From assembly GCA_019639135.1 (NCBI GenBank), contig JAHBSL010000017.1:1-64000 (forward strand): a stretch of 64,000 nt of DNA, given 5' to 3'. Under the pieces are notes generated by a model, which saw only the letters and a program-made list of their open reading frames with translations, made no database searches and was not told where the DNA came from. Of this stretch, positions 55,265-64,000 are shown piece by piece (the first letter of the stretch is position 1; every line of letters begins with the position of its first letter). The position numbers and the translations under genes were made by a program. The stretch is from Acidobacteriota bacterium. GTDB taxonomy: Bacteria; Acidobacteriota; Blastocatellia; Pyrinomonadales; Pyrinomonadaceae.

Positions 55265-56170
55265 ATGGCTTTAGCAACTACTCTTTCCGATTCTACTTTC
55301 ACCGGCTTGCCATTGCTGCACAAGGGCAAGGTCCGCGATGTTTACGACGCCGGCGACGACATGCTCCTGCTTGTCGCGACCGATCGCCTCTCGGCCTTCG
55401 ACTGCGTGCTGCCGACGCCGATCAAGTACAAGGGTGCGGTCCTGACTGCTCTCTCTACCTTTTGGTTCAAGCGGCTCGAGCACATCGTCCCGAACCATTT
55501 GATCACCGCCGAACTCGACGAGATGCCCGAGGATATCCGCAATCACGAGGTGCTCCGCGGACGCTCGATGCTCGTTCGCAGAACAAAGGTCTTTCCGGTC
55601 GAGTGCGTCGTTCGCGGTTATCTGGAAGGCTCGGGCTGGAAAGACTATCTGGTGGATGGGACCGTCTGCGGCCGCGAGCTTCCGCCCGGCCTCAAGCACT
55701 GCGACAAGCTCCTCTCGCCGATCTTCACTCCGGCGACCAAGGCCGCGACCGGCCACGATGAGAACATCACTCAGGTCGAATTTATGCAGGCCGTCGGCCA
55801 CGACACCGCCGCCGAATTGAAGTCGATCTCGAAGCAGCTCTACACCGAAGCAAGCGAATACGCACTCAGCCGCGGTATCATCATCGCCGACACAAAGTTC
55901 GAATTTGGCGAGGACAAGGATGGGAACATCCTCCTCATCGACGAAGTTCTCACGCCGGATTCTTCGCGATTTTGGGACGCCGAAAAGTACGAACCGGGCC
56001 ACAAACAGCCTTCGTTTGACAAACAGTTCGTTCGCGAATATCTTGAAACCCTCGATTGGAACAAACAGCCCCCCGCACCGCCGCTTCCCTTTGAAGTGGC
56101 CGAGGCTACGTCCGAACGATACCTGAAGGCGTACGAACTCCTGACCGGTGAAAAGCTCAAGGTCGATTGA
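55265..56170 (+). CDS. purC: SAICAR synthetase
   Basis: A 301-residue enzyme of purine synthesis that joins CAIR and aspartate using ATP. The N-terminal KGKVRDVYDAG (about 17-27) nucleotide loop, the DRLSAFDCVLP segment, RRTKVFPVECVVRGYLEGSGW and IIADTKFEFG, then LLIDEVLTPDSSRFW, are diagnostic; the length of about 300 matches the longer yeast-like class. It is followed after 40 bases by a small Fis-like gene, probably cotranscribed. Confidence 0.96.
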   Translation: MALATTLSDSTFTGLPLLHKGKVRDVYDAGDDMLLLVATDRLSAFDCVLPTPIKYKGAVLTALSTFWFKRLEHIVPNHLITAELDEMPEDIRNHEVLRGRSMLVRRTKVFPVECVVRGYLEGSGWKDYLVDGTVCGRELPPGLKHCDKLLSPIFTPATKAATGHDENITQVEFMQAVGHDTAAELKSISKQLYTEASEYALSRGIIIADTKFEFGEDKDGNILLIDEVLTPDSSRFWDAEKYEPGHKQPSFDKQFVREYLETLDWNKQPPAPPLPFEVAEATSERYLKAYELLTGEKLKVD

Positions 56171-56210
56171 CCTCGTACCGCCAGCCACTATCACGAACGT
56201 GCGAGCATTA

Positions 56211-56483
56211 ATGGAAAACCTGATCGACGAATTGCTCGACGGCCGTATTCTGCTCAATGAAGCGGTCGCCGAGTTCGAGAAGATCTTTATCGAGAAAGCT
56301 CTCGAACGCAACGACGAGCACCTCTCAAACACCGCCGAGGCACTCGGAATTCATCGCAACACGCTTTCAAAAAGGGTCGCTGAATACAAGGCCGCACCGA
56401 AGCCGAAGCCGCTCAAAGCAAAAACGAAAAAGGCCAGCCGCAAAAAGCCAGCGAAGCCCCTTCCAAAGCCTAAACGACGCTGA
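56211..56483 (+). CDS. Small Fis-type helix-turn-helix protein
   Basis: A 90-residue protein: an N-terminal helical dimerisation part, a Fis-family HTH (about 42-63; NTAEALGIHRNTLSKRV) and a Lys/Pro/Ala-rich basic tail (about 65-90) like histone-type tails. It probably acts as a DNA-binding or nucleoid protein. The HTH matches the C-terminus of Fis/NtrC proteins, but the basic tail is unusual. ATG 56211 is chosen; an upstream GTG inside purC is unlikely. Confidence 0.75.
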   Translation: MENLIDELLDGRILLNEAVAEFEKIFIEKALERNDEHLSNTAEALGIHRNTLSKRVAEYKAAPKPKPLKAKTKKASRKKPAKPLPKPKRR

Positions 56484-56622
56484 CCCCTCAGTTTGTTTCT
56501 TTCTACCCAAGCGCCGTAACACAGCCAGTTGTTGAGCGGTTTTATCGCTGAACTCCGCGTATTGTTTTGAAAGCACTCGACCCCGAAAGAAGATCACGGG
56601 GTGGCGTCCGAATAGGAGCAAT

Positions 56623-57177
56623 ATGTCACTGCCAACTGCTGTCGAAAAATTGATGTTCTTTGATCCCGAGTTCCAGAAGTACGCCTCCAATTTCCTGGCT
56701 GAGCATGGCTCTGCGGCAAAAACCCATGCTATAACGACGACCGACGACCTCATCGCGGCCGTCAAGGAATATTCCCAGGTTCCCTATCTTGAGGTCGTGA
56801 TGCACGGTTCGCCCGGGATGATCTGGTTCAACTCCGGCGGCCAGATGGTCGCCAGCTACCTCGGCACGATCATTAACCAGTCCAAAATGCTTGCGCCGGA
56901 CGCTCGCGTGCTATTTCTCGGCTGCAATATCGCCGAAGGCTCCGCAGGTGATGATTTCTTGAGCAATGTCGGAAGGTCAATGTTCTCCGGAACGGGCGGT
57001 GCGGTCGGCGGTACAGATGTTACCAATGTGATCCTCGGGGGGAAGTCCACACGAATGAATCCCCTTCGCTTCTTCGACGCAAAACTCAAGGTTCGGCGAT
57101 TCGATGCGAACGGGAAAATGGTCGCCGGTGAAAATGTTAGCTACTGGGGAAACCGCACCAGTGTAAACGTTCCCTGA
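56623..57177 (+). CDS. Stand-alone DUF4347/caspase-like domain protein
   Basis: A 184-residue cytosolic protein with a caspase-hemoglobinase-like core: the strand LEVVMHGSPG carries the candidate catalytic His (about residue 67) and VLFLGCNIAEGSAGDDFL carries the candidate Cys (about 105). DUF4347 domains normally sit at the N-terminus of giant adhesins; here the domain is the whole protein. The AGGAG ribosome site is good. Whether it is an active protease and on what it acts is unknown. It is convergent with the MOSC gene. Confidence 0.65.
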   Translation: MSLPTAVEKLMFFDPEFQKYASNFLAEHGSAAKTHAITTTDDLIAAVKEYSQVPYLEVVMHGSPGMIWFNSGGQMVASYLGTIINQSKMLAPDARVLFLGCNIAEGSAGDDFLSNVGRSMFSGTGGAVGGTDVTNVILGGKSTRMNPLRFFDAKLKVRRFDANGKMVAGENVSYWGNRTSVNVP

Positions 57178-57190
57178 ACGCGCGGAACCG

Positions 57191-58111
57191 TTATCGTCTG
57201 GTTTCAAGAAGTTCGACCTCGTCACCGACTCGAACGATGGCACCGGGGTTTTCCGGGATGAGGTTCTCACCGAAAAGAACGTAATTCGGCTGCAGGGCAA
57301 GTTCCTCAAGCGTTTCGGGGAAAACGTCTTTCGCCATTCGGAATGTGGCAAGTGTCTTGAGCGGTTCCTTGCCGTCAAATTCACCGCGGTCCGGATCGAC
57401 GGTCGTGATCGCACACCGTGCACAGGGCCGCACCACGCGAAAAACCGCCTCGCCGACCCTCACCCTCGCCCATCGGTCCTCTTCGAACGGCTCGGAGCCG
57501 CCGATCACAAGGTTCGGCCGGAGCCGCTTCATCGGCAGCGGATCAAAATGCTCCCCTCCTTGCATAGGAGGGGTGGCCGAAGGCCGGGGTGGTGGATCCT
57601 GCTGGGAAGATGCCGCGATCCGCCGATTGAGTTCCGCAAGCGACCCTTCGCCGATCAGCAGCAGTGGATAGCCGTCCGCAAAGCTCACCAGATCATCGCC
57701 GCGGTCAAAAAGCGGATTGACGTGCCGCTCCGCCTCGGCAGGCATCGCAAAAAGAACACACTCGCTGCCGATCGCCTTCGAGAGCCATTCGTTGACGTCG
57801 GCCGGGTACTCCGCCGCTTCAACCGTGCTGTTCCAGACCGTGACCGGCCGCCGCGGGCCGTCCGCGGGCTGGTGCGGTATCGTAAGCTCGGCCATCCCCG
57901 GAGCCCGGAGCACAACATGTTCCTCGCCGACCTCGACGCCGATCAACGCCATCCGCGGAAACTCCCGCTGCGTCAGGAACATTCCCTCGCGGTCCGTAAC
58001 CATCCACCGCCGGTCGTGCCGCAGCCCGCGCTTCTCGACCAACGCCTCGGAGACGGCAACCCCGCGAAGCGATTTGATCGGATAGATCGAAATTTCCTTT
58101 AACTCCGTCAT
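57191..58111 (-). CDS. MOSC-domain protein (YcbX-like)
   Basis: A 306-residue protein with an N-terminal MOSC_N barrel (about 1-115; ISIYPIKSLRGVAV) and a C-terminal MOSC domain (about 160-300) with the conserved Cys in RPCARCAITTVDP for molybdenum-cofactor sulfur chemistry. Members (YcbX, mARC) reduce N-hydroxylated compounds. An in-frame repeat adds about 15 residues (QDPPPRPSATPPMQG) between the two halves. It overlaps the next upstream gene by 4 bases (ATGA). Confidence 0.85.
   Translation of the reverse strand: MTELKEISIYPIKSLRGVAVSEALVEKRGLRHDRRWMVTDREGMFLTQREFPRMALIGVEVGEEHVVLRAPGMAELTIPHQPADGPRRPVTVWNSTVEAAEYPADVNEWLSKAIGSECVLFAMPAEAERHVNPLFDRGDDLVSFADGYPLLLIGEGSLAELNRRIAASSQQDPPPRPSATPPMQGGEHFDPLPMKRLRPNLVIGGSEPFEEDRWARVRVGEAVFRVVRPCARCAITTVDPDRGEFDGKEPLKTLATFRMAKDVFPETLEELALQPNYVLFGENLIPENPGAIVRVGDEVELLETRR
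57551..57595. repeat. CTCCCCTCC-type palindromic element, copy in MOSC gene
   Basis: An 8-bp stem (CCCCTCCT / AGGAGGGG) followed by GTGGCCGAAGGCCGGGGTGG. Two further copies occur after groEL (60983-61032, 61090-61133). Here it is in frame within the MOSC gene. Confidence 0.9.
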
Positions 58112-58644
58112 TGTCTGTCTTCAGCCATGACTAACCCTCTCGGGACCTTCACGAACCCTCCACCCATTATTACCCAAGTGTACGGAATGTGGGGCGTGTG
58201 CTTGTTGACCAAGTTCACGATCGTTTCCATTTTAGCGTCACTATACGTGCGTTCCTTGACGATCACCCGGCGCCGCCCGTTTGAATCGATCACAAATGAG
58301 AAGGTCTCACCGTCACCGTTATCACCTAACTCGACTGCCGTAGAAGTTAGTGTGTTCCAGAATATCAGCGCTTCGGCATCGGCCTGCCGAAATAATTTCC
58401 ATTCGCGTAATGAGAACCCGTCATTGTAGATCGTAATATCGCGAAATGTGGCCCTTGCAAGGCGAAAAGCAGAAAAAAACGCAAACCAAAGAAATATTGC
58501 TGCCGAAAACGCCCAAAGCATGGTCCCGTAATAGAACCAACCAGCGACGAGTACGATACCAGGCAAAATAACCGTTAGAAGACCCGAAACCACAAGGTCC
58601 GACACAGGCCAATCTCTGACAACAATTGGAGGAGACGCACTCAT
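58108..58644 (-). CDS. Membrane protein with soluble C-terminal domain
   Basis: A 178-residue protein with two close hydrophobic segments (about 18-60) then a soluble beta-rich domain (about 70-178), a layout seen in PH-like membrane proteins. It overlaps the MOSC gene by 4 bases, so the two are coupled. There is no catalytic motif; function unknown. Confidence 0.65.
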   Translation of the reverse strand: MSASPPIVVRDWPVSDLVVSGLLTVILPGIVLVAGWFYYGTMLWAFSAAIFLWFAFFSAFRLARATFRDITIYNDGFSLREWKLFRQADAEALIFWNTLTSTAVELGDNGDGETFSFVIDSNGRRRVIVKERTYSDAKMETIVNLVNKHTPHIPYTWVIMGGGFVKVPRGLVMAEDRQ

Positions 58645-58728
58645 TAAGCTCTTTCGGCCAAACCGGTTGAAGTTGATACGATGACACTCATATTTCCTTA
58701 CATCCGCATAAAGTTCGAAACTCCCCTC

Positions 58729-58757
58729 TTGACAAGTTTAACCGCGTTTTGTAAATT
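58729..58757 (+). promoter_or_regulatory. Sigma-70-type groESL promoter
   Basis: TTGACA at 58729-58734 and TAAATT at 58752-58757, with an ideal 17-base spacer. The -10 overlaps the first bases of the CIRCE operator, so HrcA binding would block it. Confidence 0.75.
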
Positions 58758-58782
58758 AGCACTCTTGGAGACCGAGTGCTAA
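58756..58782 (+). promoter_or_regulatory. CIRCE operator (HrcA site)
   Basis: A perfect CIRCE: TTAGCACTC, nine bases, then GAGTGCTAA. It is about 75 bases before groES, showing HrcA-type heat-shock repression of groESL. hrcA itself is not in the window. Confidence 0.97.
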
Positions 58783-58857
58783 AATCAACTTCTGGCTCGG
58801 GGTCCAGAACTTCATCTTATTACCTTTAAGGAATTTACCAAAAGGAGTACGAAAATT

Positions 58858-59175
58858 ATGGCAACTACCATCAAACCACTTCATGACCGCGTGATATTGC
58901 GTCGGATCGAAGACAACGTTAACCAGACGGCAGGCGGGCTCTTCATCCCGGACACTGCCAAGGAAAAGCCGCAGGAAGGCGAGGTCATCGCCGTCGGTGA
59001 AGGCAAATATAAAGAAGACGGAACGCGTCAGCAGCTTGATGTAAAAGCAGGCGACCGAGTTCTGTTCGGCAAATATAGCGGCAGCGAGATCAAGCTCGAT
59101 GGCGAGGAATACCTCATCATGCGCGAAGACGAGATCCTCGGCATCATTTCAAGGGCCGGCGAAGCCGCTAACTAG
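58858..59175 (+). CDS. groES: Co-chaperonin GroES
   Basis: A 105-residue 10-kDa chaperonin. The N-terminal [11 protein letters not shown], the mobile loop ([20 protein letters not shown]) and the C-terminal EILGII are standard. It caps GroEL and is cotranscribed with it under CIRCE control. The ribosome site AAAGGAG is ideal. A 117-base gap containing a palindromic repeat separates it from groEL. Confidence 0.98.
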   Translation: MATTIKPLHDRVILRRIEDNVNQTAGGLFIPDTAKEKPQEGEVIAVGEGKYKEDGTRQQLDVKAGDRVLFGKYSGSEIKLDGEEYLIMREDEILGIISRAGEAAN

Positions 59176-59262
59176 TTACGAATAGTTGCGAGTAGTTGCG
59201 AAAAGTTTCGAAGTTGCGATCACAAGCTTCCGATAACTTCGCAACTGTCGCAACTTCGCAAC
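59174..59262. repeat. GTTGCGA-word palindrome between groES and groEL
   Basis: The words AGTTGCGA/GAAGTTGCGA repeat on the left (59183-59220) and are mirrored as TAACTTCGCAACTGTCGCAA and CTTCGCAACC on the right (59233-59263). It lies wholly in the operon gap and would fold into a hairpin in the mRNA. Confidence 0.85.
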
Positions 59263-59286
59263 CAATTTCGACGAAGGAGAAATTAA

Positions 59287-60933
<1,647 letters not shown>

Positions 60934-60982
60934 TCCGATTTGGGATTGCGGATTTCGGACCTCGGTTTCCGCATTCCTAAAG

Positions 60983-61133
60983 CTCCCCTCCTTACGAAGG
61001 AGGGGTGGCACCGCTTCGGTGACGGGGTGGTTCTCTATTCCGCCAAGAACCGGAAGCAATATCGTCCGGGTTCACGTCAGAACCGCCAACTCCCCTCCTG
61101 CCCGAGGAGGGGTGGCCGTAGGCCGGGGTGGTG
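60983..61133. repeat. Two more CTCCCCTCC-type palindromic elements
   Basis: Copies at 60983-61032 (CTCCCCTCC-TTACG-AAGGAGGGGTGGC, then TTCGGTGACGGGGTGG) and 61090-61133 (CTCCCCTCC-TGCCCG-AGGAGGGGTGGCC, then TAGGCCGGGGTGG). They sit between groEL and its terminator. The gap 60934-61228 holds no gene. Confidence 0.9.
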
Positions 61134-61166
61134 GGAGCAGCGGGCGTCCCGTTCGCTAACACAACA

Positions 61167-61199
61167 AAAGCCTCGGCACCCGCCGGGGCTTTTTCTTTT
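61167..61199 (+). terminator. Intrinsic terminator of groESL
   Basis: A 10-bp stem (AAAGCCTCGGC / GCCGGGGCTTT, one G-T pair) with loop ACCC is followed by TTTTTCTTTT, about 235 bases after groEL. Confidence 0.85.
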
Positions 61200-61228
61200 G
61201 CACTTTCGCACCTCGCAGCGAACATGTT

Positions 61229-61546
61229 ATGTTGTCGGCGATGAATCGTATGGAAATAACTGACCATGATGGCCATGTTTGGACGGCCGTTCCGCACGGT
61301 CCAGGGTATGTAGATCACGGACCTGTTCACCGGAGTTGTGAACGAAGTGTTCGCCTTCGTCTGAATGGAAAAGAGGTTCGATTCTATTTGGGTGATCCGC
61401 CGAATAACGGGCGAAATGGCACACGAGTGAGTTTCAAATACAAGGGCCAATGGTGGATGATCACCCACGGATCGAACGGCAACGAGCGGAACCCGTATGA
61501 GGCTCTATTGAGCTTAATTCAGAGAACTTCGCTAATCGCGGAATAG
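61229..61546 (+). CDS. Small hypothetical protein
   Basis: A 105-residue cytosolic protein of mixed charge with aromatic-rich strands (RFYLGDPPNNG, KYKGQWWMITHG); it may be a small beta-barrel or SH3-like fold. ATGs at 61241 or 61250 could also be the start. It stands between two terminators as a single-gene unit. Function unknown. Confidence 0.55.
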   Translation: MLSAMNRMEITDHDGHVWTAVPHGPGYVDHGPVHRSCERSVRLRLNGKEVRFYLGDPPNNGRNGTRVSFKYKGQWWMITHGSNGNERNPYEALLSLIQRTSLIAE

Positions 61547-61570
61547 ATGGAATTTCCCCCGAGTACCCTC

Positions 61571-61598
61571 AAGGCCCCGGCAACTGCCGGGGCTTTTT
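61571..61598 (+). terminator. Intrinsic terminator
   Basis: A GC-rich stem (GCCCCGGCA / TGCCGGGGC) followed by TTTTT, 25 bases after the small hypothetical gene. Confidence 0.9.
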
Positions 61599-61716
61599 AC
61601 GTTGAAATTCCCCCTTTTTGTGTTAATCTCACCAATAGAAAATTTCGGGCGAGCCCCACAGCTTGCTGAGAACTGCAGTCTGGTTCACGCATAAATTAAA
61701 GGCTTCGTCTAGAAAT

Positions 61717-61733
61717 GGGCGAGAGCCCTTTTT
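61717..61733 (+). promoter_or_regulatory. Short GGGC-GAGA-GCCC-TTTTT hairpin before XRE gene
   Basis: A compact GNRA-loop hairpin followed by five Ts, ending 12 bases before the ATG of the next gene. It resembles a small attenuator; it could limit transcription into the gene, but the 4-bp stem is weak. Confidence 0.3.
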
Positions 61734-61745
61734 CGTCTTATTCGT

Positions 61746-63716
61746 ATGGAAAACGAAACTTCACCTTACTTTGATCTCGGTTACGAAATCAGATTGCATC
61801 GCGAGTCTCAAAACCTCAGTCAGACCGATTTGGCAGACGCTTTGTCATCGTCAGTAACGCGCCAAATAATCACGCATTTAGAGAACGGCAAGCGGCTTCC
61901 GTCTTTCAATGTTGTTGAAGAGATTTGTTCTTTTCTCAAAGTGCCGAAAGTAAAGTGGGAAGTATTCTTTGTCGAGAAATTCAGGAAACGGCGCGAGTTC
62001 GAAGCTCTATTCTCCGAACTCGTTGGATTTCCGCTCGATGCTTCTGGGTTGGACCCTACAGCGGTTCGTGCCCTCGAAGACGCGATTGACGGCCTGATCC
62101 CTAATACTCTTTCCGTGGACAATTCGTTTGACGCGCTGAATACGGTTCTTATTTACTACGGGGTTCAACCGCTATCTCACCCATTCTTTGAGTATTATCT
62201 GAAGGATGCATTGACCGACAAGCTTAGCGATCTCGGAAATGCCGTCAGCCAATTTCATAAAGACGCCATTAGGCTATTTAGTACGTTTAGCGAAGCTTAC
62301 AAGGCGTTGAATCGAGCTTCCCGAAAAGAATTCGACCAACTGCTGGGTCCGCTTGCAGAAGAATCGACCGACAAACTCTCAGCACGAGATGCTTGGAACA
62401 AGATCGATAAAATTCCCAACGAGGATTTACCGTATCTTGGATACATTGCCGCCGCTCAAGTACGGGAAACGCAAAAGAAACGAAAAGAATTATCGGAATT
62501 TTTGCGCTTACTTGCGACTGCAAAACGTAATAACAACCTGAATATGGATGACTATTCGACAGCCAAGAAGCGACGGATGGACTCCTTCCTACGTGAGTTT
62601 GATTCAAAGCTCGAGCACACGCTTTCCTCACCCTTATTCATTTCAACTATTGATCCTGAAACCATTGAGCGTGAAGCAGATCGAGTTTCCCCAAAAGAAG
62701 AGGACGTTAAAAAAATTGAAGAAACTCAGAGACGCGCCTATGCAAATCTCTGCAATTACCTCGCTGCAGATTATCTGGATGTTTATGTCGCAACATCAAT
62801 GCGGAACGATGCTGACTTTGTCTCGGTAAATGATTTCGTAGAGAACTTGTTTCGAAAAGATGGGCCGATCGGTAACCTGAATCTTCGCTATTTTAATCCA
62901 ACTCAGTCTTGGATAGCAGATCGTGTAGCAAAGGGCCTAGTGGAAGCACTAATGCTCAAACGAGCTGACATCTGCATTTATATGGCCCAAAAATCCGATA
63001 CATTTGGCAAGGACTCCGAAGCATCGGTTACTCTTGGGCAGGGAAAGGCTGTGATAGTCTACGTTCCAAAGCTATCGGATCCAGACATTGGAATAGATAC
63101 CGAGACATTTGGTAGTATGTCGCGCGCGCAATTACTTGGTGAGATCGCGAAGCTGGACGCCGAAGAAGTTGATGAGGATGAAGATAACGAGGCTCTAATT
63201 GGGCGACTATTAAAGCTGAAATTCCGCCAATGCGACGACGCGGACTTAGTTCGGATCGTTAACAATCACTGGGCCGATTTCGATTTGGAAGGTGAGTTCG
63301 CTGAGCGAACTAAAGAGAATCCAACTGCCCTTCAAGAATTACGGGCCTGGTTGAGATCGATATTGGCAAAAGGTAAGCCAAGAGAACTCCTGCCAGACTT
63401 GAAGGATATTGTGACTCAGGCGCTTATCGGTCGCGCTCTTCGTTTCGAATCAAGAGCGACAGTCTTCCGAGAGGTGCATCCGCTAGCGTTGCAAATTATT
63501 CTTAGCAATCGAGTGATCAACGGGATTCTGGTTGCACGGTCCTCGGAAAGTTGCGCTAGACTCGTGAAAAAAATACTTCAGAATAAGCTCGAAACGGAGT
63601 TGAAGAATGAACCCGACAACTACAAGCTCGTCGAAAAGGAAACAGGGTCTATTATAAGAGTAATTTCAAAACACAAACTCATCTCGAACTCATTTGAAAC
63701 TTTCTACCGTCTCTGA
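61746..63716 (+). CDS. XRE-type HTH protein with C-terminal deoxyribosyltransferase/TIR-like domain
   Basis: A 656-residue protein. An XRE helix-turn-helix (about 12-75; LSQTDLADAL, then ITHLENGKRLPS) leads to a long helical region (about 80-335). A Rossmann-like domain (about 340-442) follows, with DVYVATSMR at strand 1, YFNPTQSW, the helix DRVAKGLVEALMLKRADICIYMAQK, and GKDSEASVTLGQGKAVIVYVP, which resemble nucleoside 2-deoxyribosyltransferase/TIR-like folds. A helical C-terminus (about 450-656) has no match. It is visibly more AT-rich than its neighbours, suggesting recent transfer. It may be a defence or stress effector that acts on nucleotides or NAD; no enzyme activity is proved. Confidence 0.7.
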   Translation: MENETSPYFDLGYEIRLHRESQNLSQTDLADALSSSVTRQIITHLENGKRLPSFNVVEEICSFLKVPKVKWEVFFVEKFRKRREFEALFSELVGFPLDASGLDPTAVRALEDAIDGLIPNTLSVDNSFDALNTVLIYYGVQPLSHPFFEYYLKDALTDKLSDLGNAVSQFHKDAIRLFSTFSEAYKALNRASRKEFDQLLGPLAEESTDKLSARDAWNKIDKIPNEDLPYLGYIAAAQVRETQKKRKELSEFLRLLATAKRNNNLNMDDYSTAKKRRMDSFLREFDSKLEHTLSSPLFISTIDPETIEREADRVSPKEEDVKKIEETQRRAYANLCNYLAADYLDVYVATSMRNDADFVSVNDFVENLFRKDGPIGNLNLRYFNPTQSWIADRVAKGLVEALMLKRADICIYMAQKSDTFGKDSEASVTLGQGKAVIVYVPKLSDPDIGIDTETFGSMSRAQLLGEIAKLDAEEVDEDEDNEALIGRLLKLKFRQCDDADLVRIVNNHWADFDLEGEFAERTKENPTALQELRAWLRSILAKGKPRELLPDLKDIVTQALIGRALRFESRATVFREVHPLALQIILSNRVINGILVARSSESCARLVKKILQNKLETELKNEPDNYKLVEKETGSIIRVISKHKLISNSFETFYRL

Positions 63717-64000
63717 TTTGAGGTTCAGCATAGAGACCGAGAATTTTCGGCTATGCCGCAACGCACTGCGGCAAGGCTTGCCTAGCCGAAAGGGTCCCCC
63801 CTAACATGCCCGGAGCCCTGATCCCGCTTTGGGGATCGAAGCGCGACAAACGCTTTTGGATCGGGGATTGAAGCGCCCGGCCGCTATCGCTCCCGGTTCT
63901 GAGCGGAGGCAGAGCTTGCCCGAGGCGATGGTGCGGCGTGCGGCCGAAGAGCATTCGGTTCCGCGCGGCGGTCGGGCGGGGCCGGGCGGTTGATCTCGTT
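63717..64000. other. Structured, non-coding-looking GC-rich region
   Basis: No convincing gene. It holds nested hairpins: TTCGGCTA / TAGCCGAA (63746-63753 with 63783-63790), inside it CCGCA / TGCGG and GGCAAG-G-CTTGCC, then GATCCC / GGGATC (63820-63837) and AAGCG / CGCTT (63839-63855). Two near-identical words, GGGGATCGAAGCGC and GGGGATTGAAGCGC, recur at 63831 and 63864. It could encode a structured RNA or be the end of a mobile element that runs past the window. I do not recognise it as tmRNA, RNase P RNA or tRNA. Confidence 0.45.

Noticed and set aside
63751..63954. 67-residue ORF in the structured tail region
   Set aside because: Rich in Arg, Pro and Gly with no domain; likely produced by GC-rich hairpins.
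63717..64000. tmRNA, RNase P RNA or tRNA
   Set aside because: No CCA-type acceptor end, tag frame, T-loop or known conserved core could be found.

Overview
The window comes from a GC-rich, diderm bacterium, most probably an Acidobacteriota of the Blastocatellia/Pyrinomonas type. This is inferred from the gene mix: an Oar-like TonB receptor with a carboxypeptidase-regulatory N-terminus, a CSLREA beta-helix protein, a CIRCE-controlled groESL, a single-chain cytochrome b558 succinate dehydrogenase and secreted subtilases. It is chromosomal housekeeping and accessory DNA; I see no rRNA, tRNA, phage, IS or CRISPR.

Layout. 1-9985: a secreted protein of unknown role, an exported amidohydrolase, malate dehydrogenase, a subtilase whose pro-region is a degenerate ClpB-like AAA+ domain, a GNAT acetyltransferase and a membrane PAS-GGDEF-EAL protein. 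10019-15941: an sdhC-sdhA-(WD40-like)-sdhB block on the minus strand with a divergent LysR regulator. 16253-25371: an NfeD/flotillin pair, a lipoprotein, a lipid kinase, an acyl-activating/ACP/PlsC fusion, a CocE-like hydrolase and a small membrane protein. 25340-28073: a CpxA/CpxR-like two-component system facing a Spy/CpxP-like gene, with an exact CpxR-type box between them.

28128-43917 is the most coherent system: a peptidoglycan (MurNAc/GlcNAc) salvage divergon. Minus strand: LysR regulator, a secreted AmiE-like/NamZ fusion, a TonB-dependent receptor and NagA. Plus strand: BadF-type amino-sugar kinase, two TonB-C-terminal proteins, MurQ, a small unknown protein, a sodium/solute symporter and secreted NagZ. 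Together they could take wall fragments from the outside to GlcN-6-P without a PTS, combining the logic of Bacillus NamZ-NagZ-AmiE with that of Tannerella MurT-MurK-MurQ.

43989-64000: lysA, a PhyH dioxygenase, a helical repeat protein, a four-helix-bundle (S23) gene bracketed by inverted repeats, a HAD hydrolase, a 21-bp tandem array, an FAD-linked oxidase, uvrB, a CSLREA protein, purC, a Fis-like protein, a stand-alone caspase-like domain, a MOSC protein, groESL, and an AT-richer XRE-plus-deoxyribosyltransferase/TIR-like gene that looks acquired and may be a defence effector.

A second theme is short, palindromic, word-like repeats of at least nine unrelated sequence families. They lie between genes, and in four places (lysA, the AmiE-NamZ linker, the FAD oxidase, the MOSC protein) they are inserted in frame inside genes; one also builds the signal peptide of the AmiE-NamZ fusion.
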